Assembly: GCF_000826065.2 (NCBI RefSeq)
Contig: NZ_LN623542.1
Coordinates: 342,715 to 406,714 of the forward strand
Length of the DNA: 64,000 nucleotides
Origin: Tessaracoccus massiliensis
GTDB taxonomy: Bacteria; Actinomycetota; Actinomycetes; Propionibacteriales; Propionibacteriaceae
Direction of reading: 5' to 3'
Both the position numbers and the translations under genes were made by a program. Of this stretch, positions 27,973 through 36,208 are shown one piece after another. Positions within the stretch are counted from its first letter, which is position 1; the number at the start of each line of letters is the position of its first letter. Under the pieces are notes generated by a model. That model was not told the DNA's origin, searched no databases, and was given only the letters and a program-made list of their open reading frames with translations.

Positions 27973-28641
27973 TCAGCGGCCGTTCTGGAACAGCATGCGG
28001 TACTCCGTCGGCGAGGGTGGGACCCGGACCTTGACGACGCGGCGGACACTGGCCAGCACGACCTCAGACTCCTCGAGCTCCGAGACGGCCCTGACCTGGC
28101 CGCTCTGCAGCGCGTAGGCGCGGCGGAGGTTCTCGCCGGACTTCGCGTCGAGCGGGGAGAGCATCGATATCTCGCAGGCTCTGAGGTCGCCCACGGACTT
28201 CGGCGAGGAGGGGTCGCCGACGATCGCCACGGCCTGCCACGGGCCCAGGCGGGCGTTGGTGCCCACCGCGCCCGCCTCGTCGATGATCAGGCTGGGGCGG
28301 AAGGCGCGACCCTGGCCGGGGATGTTCTCCGGCGTCTTCAGGATGTCGATGGTGCCGCCGCAGGCGCGGACCGTGTCGGCCAGCACGAGCCAGCGACGGT
28401 GGTCCTCCGCGACGACGGACAGGTGGGCGCCCAGGCACATGGCCCGGAACGCCACGAGCCACTTGAGGTACTCCGGGACCGCCAGGTAGAGGCGGGTGGG
28501 CTCCGGGCGGAACAGCCGCATCGTCACCGGGCCGCCGGGGCCGACACCGAGTAGCAGGCCGGAGGGCCCCGTCGACATCGTGGGGATCTGCTGCTCGGTG
28601 ACCTTCTCCGGGGCGAGGGCCTGGAACGTGATTTCGGTCAC
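27973..28641 (-). CDS. unknown ESX-locus protein, 222 residues
   Basis: I do not recognise the family. The protein has no signal peptide or membrane helix and looks like a soluble alpha/beta protein: SGLLLGVGPGGPVTMRLFR near the start, LYLAVPEYLKWLVAFRAMCL in the middle, and PSLIIDEAGAVGTNARLGPW near 115-135. Its ATG overlaps the eccE stop by four bases (ATGA), so it is translated with eccE and probably acts with the secretion machine, for example as a chaperone or cytosolic accessory; EspG-type chaperones are an obvious comparison, but I see no motif to support it. Confidence 0.7.
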   Translation of the reverse strand: MTEITFQALAPEKVTEQQIPTMSTGPSGLLLGVGPGGPVTMRLFRPEPTRLYLAVPEYLKWLVAFRAMCLGAHLSVVAEDHRRWLVLADTVRACGGTIDILKTPENIPGQGRAFRPSLIIDEAGAVGTNARLGPWQAVAIVGDPSSPKSVGDLRACEISMLSPLDAKSGENLRRAYALQSGQVRAVSELEESEVVLASVRRVVKVRVPPSPTEYRMLFQNGR

Positions 28642-29810
28642 TGGTCAATCCGCCTTCCGAGGGGAACAGTGGCGAGCATCCCCGGCACCTGGGTGCCGCC
28701 GAGGGGGCCGAGCTTCACCGCGCCGCTCAGCGCGGAGACGACGTACTCGTCGGCCGCGACGGCCTGCTCAACGTTGGGAGTCACCAGCCTCACGGCGCCC
28801 TGCGGTGGGCGGCCGGGGCTGACGGTGAACGACGTCACGGCCATCATGGCGGGGGCTTTGGACACGACGTCGAGCAGCCGCTGGTAGGCGGCGCTGGGGC
28901 TGGCGCCGAAGCTGTGCACGGCGCGGGTCTCGTGCACGAGCCCGTCGTTGAACCACGCCTTCCATTCCTCCCGGGTGCGGGGCGCCGTCGGGTCCGGGGA
29001 GGCGCCGGTGACCAGGGCGATCACGTCGGAGATCTCGAGGGGGTCCAGCGGGGCCGTGACCATCCCGTGGCGCTTCAGCAGCGCCTGCGCGCGGTGCAAT
29101 CCGAAGCGCAGGGTGGCGAACACGCCGGTCTGGCCGTCGCCGCGTCGGCCCACCGCTTCGAGGCAGAGGCGTGGGTCCAGCCGGAGCGCCACCCAGGTGC
29201 GGCGCAGCGCCGGCGGGGGGTTCTCGCCGAGGATCTCGCGGTAGGCGCCCAGGGCGGGCGAGCCTTCCGGCAGCATGCCGCCCGAGGGTGCAGGCACCGT
29301 GAGCGTGACCACCTGGACGCCGGCGAACACCACGTCGTCCTGCCGGGTGAGCGCGCCGAGGGCGTTGAGGTCGAGTTCCGCCCCGCGGTCCGTGAAGAGC
29401 GTGTGATCCGCGGTGACCTCGAGGATGCCGGACCACGAGGTGCCGTCCGCGGTGACGCCGATGTCGCCGTCGTGGGCGTCCTTGATCTGGGTGAGCGCGA
29501 GGTGGGGTAGCCACTGCGCCAGCGGCACCAGATCCGACGCGTGGTCCGGGTGCTCGACGCGCTGCCGGGAGCGCCTGCGGAACGCGGAGCCGAGCTTGAG
29601 CGTGGCGGGGATCGTCCGGCCGTTGACCGGGACGCTCAGCAGGATGGCGACCAGCAGCACGACGCCGGCCGCGACGTAGGCCCACACCTCCTGCTGCACC
29701 ACCAGCAGCGCGATAGCCACCAGCACGATCTGCCAGGCGACCACCATCGGCAGGTATCGCGTCGAACGCGCGCGGCGTTGCAGCGCCAACCCGTCGGTCT
29801 TTCGCAGCAT
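28638..29810 (-). CDS. eccE: type VII secretion protein EccE
   Basis: A peripheral membrane component of the ESX complex. The 390 residues have two N-terminal helices (about 20-60: YLPMVVAWQIVLVAIALLVV and then YVAAGVVLLVAILLSV) and a long cytoplasmic domain containing HDGDIGVTADGTSWSGIL and RRTWVALRLDPRLC, the usual EccE pattern. ATG at 29808-29810 is chosen because GGAGGTG lies five bases upstream. The stop overlaps the start of the 27973 gene. It is divergent from eccB across 126 bases, so the ESX genes here lie in at least three transcription units. Confidence 0.85.
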   Translation of the reverse strand: MLRKTDGLALQRRARSTRYLPMVVAWQIVLVAIALLVVQQEVWAYVAAGVVLLVAILLSVPVNGRTIPATLKLGSAFRRRSRQRVEHPDHASDLVPLAQWLPHLALTQIKDAHDGDIGVTADGTSWSGILEVTADHTLFTDRGAELDLNALGALTRQDDVVFAGVQVVTLTVPAPSGGMLPEGSPALGAYREILGENPPPALRRTWVALRLDPRLCLEAVGRRGDGQTGVFATLRFGLHRAQALLKRHGMVTAPLDPLEISDVIALVTGASPDPTAPRTREEWKAWFNDGLVHETRAVHSFGASPSAAYQRLLDVVSKAPAMMAVTSFTVSPGRPPQGAVRLVTPNVEQAVAADEYVVSALSGAVKLGPLGGTQVPGMLATVPLGRRIDQ

Positions 29811-29936
29811 CTGTCCACCTCCGGTGGCCCACTCTAGGGCGTGCAGCGGTCCAGTCGCGGCCAGTTGTGGCCCTCTGTGCTCCTTGAGACGGCTACAGTT
29901 GCGCTCGACCCACAGCCGGACAGACGCAGGACACCC

Positions 29937-31334
29937 ATGGCGACTCGCAAGGACCTCCTGAAGGCGCACGCCTTCACCTCGCGCCGCATGTTAGCGGCGT
30001 TCGTCGATCGTGACCCCGAGGACCCGACGCCGCCACTGCGCCGCGTCGGCACCGCCACCTTCGTCTCCGTCCTGTTGGGAGTGGTCCTGCTGGCCGGCAC
30101 TGCGCTCATCGGGCTGCTGCGCGGCGGGGTCAGCAACGATTCGTGGACGGACCAGGACAACGTCATCCTCAACGACACCCAGTCCGGGCAACTGTTCGCG
30201 CACACGAACAAGCAGGTCATCCCCGTCACCGACGTGGCCACCGCCCGGCTCCTGGCCGCGGGCGACGCGCCGGAGGGCCCGCCGCGGGTGATCGACGTGA
30301 AGACGGAGGCGCTCGTGGGCGCCGAGATGCAGCCCCGCCAGGGCATCCCGGGAGCCCCGCCGCAGCTTCCCGCGGCTGGGGACCTGGCGACGTTCCCGCT
30401 GCGCCTGTGCTCCACGGAGCCCACCGGCCGGGGTCGCTACCTGACGCTCCAGTTCGGCGCCACCGAGCCGTCGAGCATGGACTACTCCTTCATCGCGCGC
30501 GCCAGCGAGGGCACCCAGTACCTGATCTCCGGGGGCCGCAGCCATGAACTGTACGCGCCGCGCGGCAGCACCAGCCCCGTGTCCTTCGAGGTGCCCGTCA
30601 TCGAACCGGGCAACTCGTGGATCTACGCCATCCCCCTGGGGCAGCCGATCAACCCTCCCGAGATCCCCGGCTACGGAGACACCGCCACGAAGGCCTACCA
30701 GGGCAAGACCATCGGCGAGGTGGTGGCGGTCACGGGCAGCGACCCGGTGCGCCACTACGTCCAGCTCAATAACGGCATGGCCACCATCTCCTACCTCGAG
30801 GCCAAGCTGCTCTACCACGAGCAGGGACGCGACTTCACCCAGGAGGTGGGCTCCATCTCTGAGCAGGACCTCTCCGGCTACCTCATCGACGGGCTCGAAT
30901 CCATTACGGCACCGGGCATCCCCATGTACGCCCCGGTTGCCCCGCCCGGTTTCGACACCGGCACCAACGCTTCCGTCTGCGCCACGTACACCGCCGATGA
31001 TCCTGACCGCGTTTCTGTGTCGATGGGGCAGACAACCCCCACGATCGATCAGCGTCAGATGGGCCCGCCGACGGGTAAGTACATCGACCACATCGACCTG
31101 CCAGCCCTCAAGGGCGCCCTGCTGCGCAACGCGGATTCCGCCAAGGAAGAGGCGGTGGCCACGCTGCTGCTCAACGGTCGCAGCTACCCCATCCCCACCA
31201 TGGCGGCACGCCAGGCGCTGGGATACGGCGACGTCGCCCCCATGCCGGTCACCGGGGGCCTGTTGAACCTGCTGCGCTCCGGCCTGCCCAGCGGAGTGGC
31301 GCTCTCCCGCGAGTACGTCACCACCCAGGAGTGA
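29937..31334 (+). CDS. eccB: type VII secretion protein EccB
   Basis: A single-pass ESX core component whose large domain lies outside the cytoplasm. The 465 residues open MATRKDLLKAHAFTSRRM, the family's typical basic cytoplasmic segment; a helix spans about 38-60, and the rest is the R1-R4 repeat domain, with VTDVATARLL near 95 and PVTGGLLNLLRSGLPSG near the C-terminus. Cys residues near 154 and 350 could form the usual disulphide. ATG at 29937 follows a GCAGGA. It leads the unit that contains the two WXG100 genes. Confidence 0.93.
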   Translation: MATRKDLLKAHAFTSRRMLAAFVDRDPEDPTPPLRRVGTATFVSVLLGVVLLAGTALIGLLRGGVSNDSWTDQDNVILNDTQSGQLFAHTNKQVIPVTDVATARLLAAGDAPEGPPRVIDVKTEALVGAEMQPRQGIPGAPPQLPAAGDLATFPLRLCSTEPTGRGRYLTLQFGATEPSSMDYSFIARASEGTQYLISGGRSHELYAPRGSTSPVSFEVPVIEPGNSWIYAIPLGQPINPPEIPGYGDTATKAYQGKTIGEVVAVTGSDPVRHYVQLNNGMATISYLEAKLLYHEQGRDFTQEVGSISEQDLSGYLIDGLESITAPGIPMYAPVAPPGFDTGTNASVCATYTADDPDRVSVSMGQTTPTIDQRQMGPPTGKYIDHIDLPALKGALLRNADSAKEEAVATLLLNGRSYPIPTMAARQALGYGDVAPMPVTGGLLNLLRSGLPSGVALSREYVTTQE

Positions 31335-31508
31335 GTTCCTGCTCCCATGACCGCCTAGTCCGCGTAGGTACTCCTACTCGTTTGTGCCGGGAGGGGTGGG
31401 AAGTGACCTCCCTTACGCATAGTGTTTCTCATGACACCACAGCAGCCACGAGGAAATCCAAGTGGCTCGAGCAGAGCCACAGTGGCTCAACGTCGAAGGG
31501 AATGAATC
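31335..31508 (+). promoter_or_regulatory. leader region of the WXG100 genes
   Basis: These 174 bases hold CATAGT at 31418-31423 as a possible -10 element, a hairpin GTGGCTC-GAGCA-GAGCCAC at 31463-31481, and the ribosome-binding site GAAGGA at 31496-31501, seven bases before the ATG. WXG100 genes are usually expressed far above the core genes, so a separate promoter here would fit. Confidence 0.45.
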
Positions 31509-31817
31509 ATGGGCGACAAGTCCGTAGACCGCGCTGCAATGCAGAAGGCAACGCAGCAGATCGAGACCAAGCACCAGCAGATCCACCGCCTGCAGACCCG
31601 ACTCCAGGGCCAGATGGGCGACCTCGCCAGCCGCTGGCACGGTAACGCATCGAACGCGTTCCAGAACGGCTACCGCGCGTTCGACACCGAGTTCGAGAAG
31701 GTCAAGGCCGGCCTCGACACCATCCACGGCCAGCTGGTCGAGACCCTGCGCGAGTACGGCGTGCGTGAGGAAGAGAACCAGTCCACCGCCAACCAGATCG
31801 CCGGCCTCATCGGCTGA
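31509..31817 (+). CDS. WXG100-family type VII substrate (first of pair)
   Basis: A small secreted helical-hairpin protein, a substrate and probable partner of the next gene's product. The 102 residues form two helices separated by the W-X-G turn: Trp43-His44-Gly45 in ASRWHGNAS. The C-terminal secretion signal Y-x-x-x-E is present at Tyr83-Glu87 (YGVRE). No Sec signal. GAAGGA lies seven bases upstream. This is a CFP-10/ESAT-6 type pair; which member matches EsxA or EsxB cannot be settled from sequence alone. Confidence 0.92.
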   Translation: MGDKSVDRAAMQKATQQIETKHQQIHRLQTRLQGQMGDLASRWHGNASNAFQNGYRAFDTEFEKVKAGLDTIHGQLVETLREYGVREEENQSTANQIAGLIG

Positions 31818-31853
31818 CGCCGCTGAGATCAAAGAAAGACCAGGAGAGATTCC

Positions 31854-32147
31854 ATGAGCGACTCAACCATCTACTCTGTCTCCGGCCTCCAGGAGGGCAT
31901 TTCCAACCTCTCGGCCGCACACAAGGAACTCACGCAGCTCCTTGAGGACCTGAAGGGCGAGCTCTCGTCCTCCCTCGGCAGCTGGGAAGACAACGCCCGC
32001 ACCGCCTACGTCGAAGTGCAGCGTCAGTGGGACCAGTCGGCGAAGAAGCAGCAGGAGATCGTGCAGCAGATGCCCGTCCTCCTCGGCAACATCGCCGATG
32101 GCTACAACTCCACGGAGAAGCGCAACGCAGGCATCTGGGGTCAGTGA
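31854..32147 (+). CDS. WXG100-family type VII substrate (second of pair), variant W-E-D turn
   Basis: The 97 residues form the same two-helix shape as the preceding gene's product and likely form a heterodimer with it. The turn reads Trp44-Glu45-Asp46 (GSWEDNART), so the Gly of the family name is replaced by Asp. The secretion motif Y-x-x-x-E is present at Tyr84-Glu88 (YNSTE). AGGAGA lies upstream of the ATG, 36 bases after the previous stop. A strong terminator follows. Confidence 0.9.
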   Translation: MSDSTIYSVSGLQEGISNLSAAHKELTQLLEDLKGELSSSLGSWEDNARTAYVEVQRQWDQSAKKQQEIVQQMPVLLGNIADGYNSTEKRNAGIWGQ

Positions 32148-32160
32148 TCCAGAAGCATTG

Positions 32161-32192
32161 AGAAGGGGCCCGGCTTTCGCCGGGCCCCTTCT
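32161..32192 (+). terminator. intrinsic terminator after the WXG100 genes
   Basis: A perfect 14-base GC-rich stem (5' arm AGAAGGGGCCCGGC) closes on a TTTC loop and is followed by TCTGTGTCTGTTT. It starts 13 bases after the stop and closes the ESX locus. Confidence 0.9.
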
Positions 32193-32275
32193 TCTGTGTC
32201 TGTTTGGCTGGGGTGAAGTGCTGATTCCCGCGACTCCTGAGCCAGCGCCGCCCGGCTCAGGAAACGCACGGGCGG

Positions 32276-32623
32276 TCAGCGGCCGCGCTTGCGTGCCAGC
32301 GCGCGGGCGCGGGCGAAGCAGAAGATGCCGTAGGTGATCAGCCCGGCGCCCACGATGATGAGCAGAAAGGTCCCGTAGGGCAGCTCGGTCAGCTTCTTGA
32401 GGGCGCCGTCCAGGCCGCCGGCCTCCTCCGGGTCGTTGGTGATGACCGCCACGACGAACAGGATGCCCACGATGCCCACGGCGATGCCCTTGGCGATGTA
32501 GCCGGCCATGCCGAAGGCCGTGAATATGCGGCGGGCCTGGCCCGAGACGTCGACGTCTTCGAGGAAGGTCTTGCGGACGCCCTTGGCCACATCGTAGTCA
32601 GGGCGCGTTGAGGTGTTCCCCAT
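32276..32623 (-). CDS. truncated DUF1206 membrane protein
   Basis: 115 residues with one DUF1206 unit: GYIAKGIAVGIVGILFVVAV forms one helix, TNDPEEAGGLDGALKKL the connecting segment, and FLLIIVGAGLITYGIFCFAR the second helix. Family members usually have three such units in about 260-280 residues; the first two are absent. DVAKGVRKTFLEDVD at the start looks like the normal linker before the last unit, so the gene appears to have lost its 5' part. The ATG overlaps the end of the amylase gene by 26 bases. It may be a remnant or a short functional version; function is unknown even for whole members. Confidence 0.65.
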   Translation of the reverse strand: MGNTSTRPDYDVAKGVRKTFLEDVDVSGQARRIFTAFGMAGYIAKGIAVGIVGILFVVAVITNDPEEAGGLDGALKKLTELPYGTFLLIIVGAGLITYGIFCFARARALARKRGR

Positions 32624-33773
32624 CTCCGGAGATGTCGACGGCGGGCCGGGCCAGGTTGAGGTTGACGGTCAGCCAGTGGTCACCGTCGTGCACCCGGTAG
32701 CGGAGGGCCTCATTGCTCTTGTCGAGCACCTCGACGACGGCGCGGACCAGCCACGGGTGGCGGCGGCGCAGCGCGATGGCCGCCTGATAGTGCCGCAGCA
32801 CGTCCGCCCCGAGCGACGACAGCTCTGCGGGCGTCTCCGGCAGGGGTGGACGCACCTCGTCGTCGCCGTGCCAGGCCTCGGTCTTGGTGCCGGTGAAGCC
32901 CTGCTCGTCGCCGTAGTAGATGCTGGGGGCGCCGGGCAGCGTCATCAGCAGGTACGGGGCCACGGCCACGGCCTGCGGCACCTGCGTGGCGAACCGGGTC
33001 ACGTCGTGGTTGCCGAGGAAGGTGTTGGGGATGAAGCGCTGCGTGAACTCCGCGTGCCGCTCGATGGCGTGCGCTAGTTCCCAGCCGTTGACGTCCTTGA
33101 ACGAGCTCCAGATCCCCTTCCACAGCTCGTACTGCGTCACGGTGGTGAGCGTGGACTCCTCGATGAAGCGCGGGTAGTCGCCGTGGATCACCTCGCCGAT
33201 GAACACCGCATCTGGGAACTCGGCGCGGACCCGCTCCGCCGCGGCGCGCCAGAAGGAGGTGGGTACGGCGTAGGCGACATCGAGCCGCCAGCCGGCGATG
33301 CCCCGGCGCAGCCAGTGCAGCATCACATCGACGACGAGGTTGAGCACCTCCGGGTTGTCGTGGTCGAGTTCCACCAGATCCCCGTGGCCCTCCCAGGAGC
33401 GTGGCTGGTCCCCGTCGCGGCGCAGCAGTTCCGGCCGCTCGGCGACGAGGGGGTGGTGGCGGGAGACGTGGTTGAAAACGCCGTCGAGGATCACGTGCAT
33501 CCCCCGGGCGTGCGCCTGCTCGATGAGGTGGCCGACATCCTCGTCCGTGCCCAGGCGCGGGTCGATGCGGTAGTGATCGAGCGTGTCGTACCCGTGGGAG
33601 GCGGAGGCGAAAATGGGCCCCAGCAGCAGCCCGTTGCAGCCCAATTCGACGGCGTAATCCAGCCAGTTGGCGAGCCTGCGCAGCCGGGGCTGCGGCTCAC
33701 CGTGTTCCGTGCGGATGGGAGCGCCGGCGGCGCCGAGGGGGTAGACGTGCCACCAGATGGCGTGTTCGAGCAT
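32598..33773 (-). CDS. alpha-amylase family glycoside hydrolase (GH13)
   Basis: A cytoplasmic (no signal peptide) GH13 enzyme acting on alpha-glucans or maltodextrin-like sugars. The 391 residues contain the four family regions: DGVFNHVS (region I), GWRLDVAYA with the nucleophile Asp (region II), FIGEVIHGDY with the acid Glu (region III) and FLGNHDVTRF with the third Asp (region IV). The start is ATG at 33771-33773. Compact for the family, ending shortly after the barrel with a small beta domain. Exact specificity (amylase, glucosidase, or trehalose-related) is open. It lies just downstream of the glycosylase gene. Confidence 0.9.
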   Translation of the reverse strand: MLEHAIWWHVYPLGAAGAPIRTEHGEPQPRLRRLANWLDYAVELGCNGLLLGPIFASASHGYDTLDHYRIDPRLGTDEDVGHLIEQAHARGMHVILDGVFNHVSRHHPLVAERPELLRRDGDQPRSWEGHGDLVELDHDNPEVLNLVVDVMLHWLRRGIAGWRLDVAYAVPTSFWRAAAERVRAEFPDAVFIGEVIHGDYPRFIEESTLTTVTQYELWKGIWSSFKDVNGWELAHAIERHAEFTQRFIPNTFLGNHDVTRFATQVPQAVAVAPYLLMTLPGAPSIYYGDEQGFTGTKTEAWHGDDEVRPPLPETPAELSSLGADVLRHYQAAIALRRRHPWLVRAVVEVLDKSNEALRYRVHDGDHWLTVNLNLARPAVDISGDGEHLNAP

Positions 33774-33779
33774 GGTTCC

Positions 33780-34643
33780 TCACTTCAGCAGTTTGGACAG
33801 CCGCCGGTCTGCCAGCGGTTTGCCTCCAGTCTGGCACCCCGGGCAATACTGCAGCGACGAGTCTGCGAACGACACCTCCGCAATGGTGGCCCCGCACACC
33901 TCGCATGCCTCTCCCGTGCGGCCGTGCACCCGCATGCCCGCCCGCTTCGCGTCCTTGAGTTCCCCGATGGGCGTGCCGACGGCGGCGTCCACCGCGCCCT
34001 GCAGGACGGCACGCACCTGCTCGAACAGCGCGTCGGCCTCCTCCGGGGTCAGGGAGTTGGCCGCCTTGAAGGGGCTCAGCTTCGCGGCGTGGAGGATCTC
34101 GTCGGAGTAGGCGTTGCCGATGCCTGCGAGGATCTTCTGGTCCCGCAGCACCCCCTTCAGCTGCGCCCGCCCCGCCTGCTCCAGCACGCCGCGGAAATCC
34201 GCGACGGTGAAGCCCTCCGCGAGCGGATCCGGGCCGAGCGCCTGGATGCCTGGCACCTCCCGAGGATCCTCCACCACGTAGATGGCCAGGCCCTTCTGCG
34301 TGCCCGCCTCCGTGAGGCTGAAGCCCGAGCCGTCGTCGAGCACGACGCGCAGCGCGAGCCCGGACCTACCGCGGCGGGCGGGCACCGGCGGCGCCTCGTC
34401 GTGCCACGTGACCCACCCGGCGCGGGCGAGGTGGAAGATGAGGTGGACGCCCTGGGCGTCGATGTCGACGAACTTGCCGTGCCGCGACACTGAGCTGACC
34501 TCCAGCCCGGCCAGCGCGTCGAGCGGCACCTTGAACGTCTTGAGCGCGGCGAAGCTGACCAGGTGTCCCTCCGCGATGATGCGGCCGCTGAGCTTCGCGT
34601 CGAGTGCCGCAGCGACGGCGGCGACTTCAGGCAGTTCAGGCAC
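33780..34643 (-). CDS. Fpg/Nei family DNA glycosylase
   Basis: Removes oxidised bases and cuts the DNA backbone. The 287 residues begin MPELPE, so after Met removal Pro is the catalytic nucleophile and Glu the partner; SRHGKFVDID carries the conserved Lys, GIGNAYSDEILHAAKLSP is the helix-two-turn-helix, and CEVCG with YCPGCQTGGK form the C-terminal zinc finger. It may be MutM- or Nei-like; sequence alone does not decide. It overlaps aat by eight bases upstream and leads into the amylase gene. Confidence 0.93.
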   Translation of the reverse strand: MPELPEVAAVAAALDAKLSGRIIAEGHLVSFAALKTFKVPLDALAGLEVSSVSRHGKFVDIDAQGVHLIFHLARAGWVTWHDEAPPVPARRGRSGLALRVVLDDGSGFSLTEAGTQKGLAIYVVEDPREVPGIQALGPDPLAEGFTVADFRGVLEQAGRAQLKGVLRDQKILAGIGNAYSDEILHAAKLSPFKAANSLTPEEADALFEQVRAVLQGAVDAAVGTPIGELKDAKRAGMRVHGRTGEACEVCGATIAEVSFADSSLQYCPGCQTGGKPLADRRLSKLLK

Positions 34644-35385
34644 GGCGTTGTCCTCTCAACCGCAACGGGGCCCTGGCCCCGTCGTTGTAGGCCTTTATCA
34701 GTTCCTCCCCCGTGAGGGGGCCCAGATTCGTCCACTCCAGCTCCGGGTACGCCAACGCGACGCTCAGCTTCCGCAGATACTCCTCACGGTCGATCTCGTA
34801 GGCGCCCAGCGAGCCGAGGTGCTCGGTGAGCCACTGCACGTCGAGCAGCCCGACGCCCACCTGCCGTAGCTGCACGATGAGCCTGATCAGCGCCACCTTG
34901 GAGGCGTCCCGGCCCCGCTCGGAGTCATGGAACATCGACTCGCCAGCGAACAACCCGCCCAGGTGCAGGCCGTAGAGCCCGCCGACGAGGGCTCCGTCGT
35001 CGTCCCAGACCTCGACGGTGTGCACCCACCCCGCCTCATGAAGATGGAGGTACGCCTCGAGGACCCGCTCGTCGATCCAGCCGTGCGGGCGGGTGGGATC
35101 CGCGCAGCGGGTGAGCACGCCGTCGGGATCCACATCGACGGTGGTGGTGTAGCGCTTGGCGCTCTTGCGGAGGGAGCGGGTGAGGTGCAGGCCCTCCACC
35201 GGCAGGACGCCGCGGCGCATGGGGGACCACCACCCCATCTCCGCGGTGCTGCTCTGCTGCAGCGGCATGGGGAACACTCCGCAGCGGTAGGCCTCCAGCG
35301 CGAGGGCAGGGCTGAACTCATCGGACCACCCGATGAGATCCTGGCCCGGCCACTCTTCCGGCCGGCCGAACGTGATGCCCAGCAT
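34636..35385 (-). CDS. aat: leucyl/phenylalanyl-tRNA--protein transferase
   Basis: Adds Leu or Phe from charged tRNA to proteins with N-terminal Arg or Lys, marking them for ClpS/ClpAP-type degradation. The 249 residues include LALEAYRCGVFPMP, MGWWSPMRRGVLP, HTVEVWDDDGALVGGLYGLH and GGLFAGESMFH, all typical of the family, and an LDVQWLTEHLGSLGA stretch. ATG at 35383-35385 begins just before the conserved region; a GGAGG sits very close to it, so the true start may differ slightly. The gene overlaps fpg by eight bases. Confidence 0.93.
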   Translation of the reverse strand: MLGITFGRPEEWPGQDLIGWSDEFSPALALEAYRCGVFPMPLQQSSTAEMGWWSPMRRGVLPVEGLHLTRSLRKSAKRYTTTVDVDPDGVLTRCADPTRPHGWIDERVLEAYLHLHEAGWVHTVEVWDDDGALVGGLYGLHLGGLFAGESMFHDSERGRDASKVALIRLIVQLRQVGVGLLDVQWLTEHLGSLGAYEIDREEYLRKLSVALAYPELEWTNLGPLTGEELIKAYNDGARAPLRLRGQRRA

Positions 35386-35523
35386 GCCTCCAGTCTTGCA
35401 GGTGCCGCCGACGGTTTCGACGACGGTGATCCTCCGGTGGCCCCCCGGTTCATCCCTGGTTGGGGCGGCGAACCCTCGACCTGGCTGGGGTGGCGTGGCA
35501 AGCTGAAGGGGTAAGGAGGCGCC

Positions 35524-36204
35524 ATGACGCAACCCACTGACGCCGTCGCAGTCGCCGAAGGGCTGACCGCGGATGTCTTCCACGAGGTGCTGGACCTGGC
35601 CATCAAGGGCAAAGGGAAGCTACCGGGCGCCAAACACGCCGCCAAGCAGCTACTGCTGCGGCACAACGACGCCGAGGCCGCGATCCGCAGCATGGTCAAC
35701 AGCCACATCGCCATGGCGGGCGGGCAGGGTTTCGCCACCAACTGGGGCGGCTTCTTCGTCTCGCTGCTGACCATCCCCGCGAACCTCGCCGCCGCGTCGT
35801 TCCTGCAGGCCCGCGTCGTCGCCGGCATCGCGCACCTGCGCGGCTACGAACTCGATGACCCCCGCGTGCGCACCGCGATCCTCATGATCATGCTGGGCCC
35901 CGGCGGCAACGCCGAGCTGTTGGAGAAGGGCGCCCTGCCGTCGTCGGCCGCCATGGTGGCCACCGCGCCGGTCTTCGACGCGAAGCTCGACGGCCAGGTG
36001 TCGAAGGCGCTGCTCGACCGCGCGATGAACTCCATGACCGGCAAGCGCCTCGGCGTGTGGGTGGGCAAGCGCATCCCGTTCGTCGGCGGAGGCGTGGGCG
36101 CCGCCGTGGACGGCTGGGCCACCCGCTCCATCGCGATGCACGCCCTGGAACAGTTACCGAGTCGCCGCCCGAAGCTGGGCCGAGGCGTCGTCGAGACGGC
36201 GTAG
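35524..36204 (+). CDS. EcsC-like protein of unknown function
   Basis: 226 residues, probably related to the EcsC family: a basic LAIKGKGKLPGAKHAAKQLL segment, a conserved NWGGFFVSLLTIPANLAAAS stretch, and a Gly-rich IPFVGGGVGAAVDGWATRSI near the C-terminus. The hydrophobic stretches are short and amphipathic, so membrane association is possible but integral helices are not clear. No biochemical role is established for the family that I can state. ATG with GGAGG-like GTAAGGAGGC upstream. It converges with the alr remnant. Confidence 0.68.
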   Translation: MTQPTDAVAVAEGLTADVFHEVLDLAIKGKGKLPGAKHAAKQLLLRHNDAEAAIRSMVNSHIAMAGGQGFATNWGGFFVSLLTIPANLAAASFLQARVVAGIAHLRGYELDDPRVRTAILMIMLGPGGNAELLEKGALPSSAAMVATAPVFDAKLDGQVSKALLDRAMNSMTGKRLGVWVGKRIPFVGGGVGAAVDGWATRSIAMHALEQLPSRRPKLGRGVVETA

Positions 36205-36208
36205 CCCC

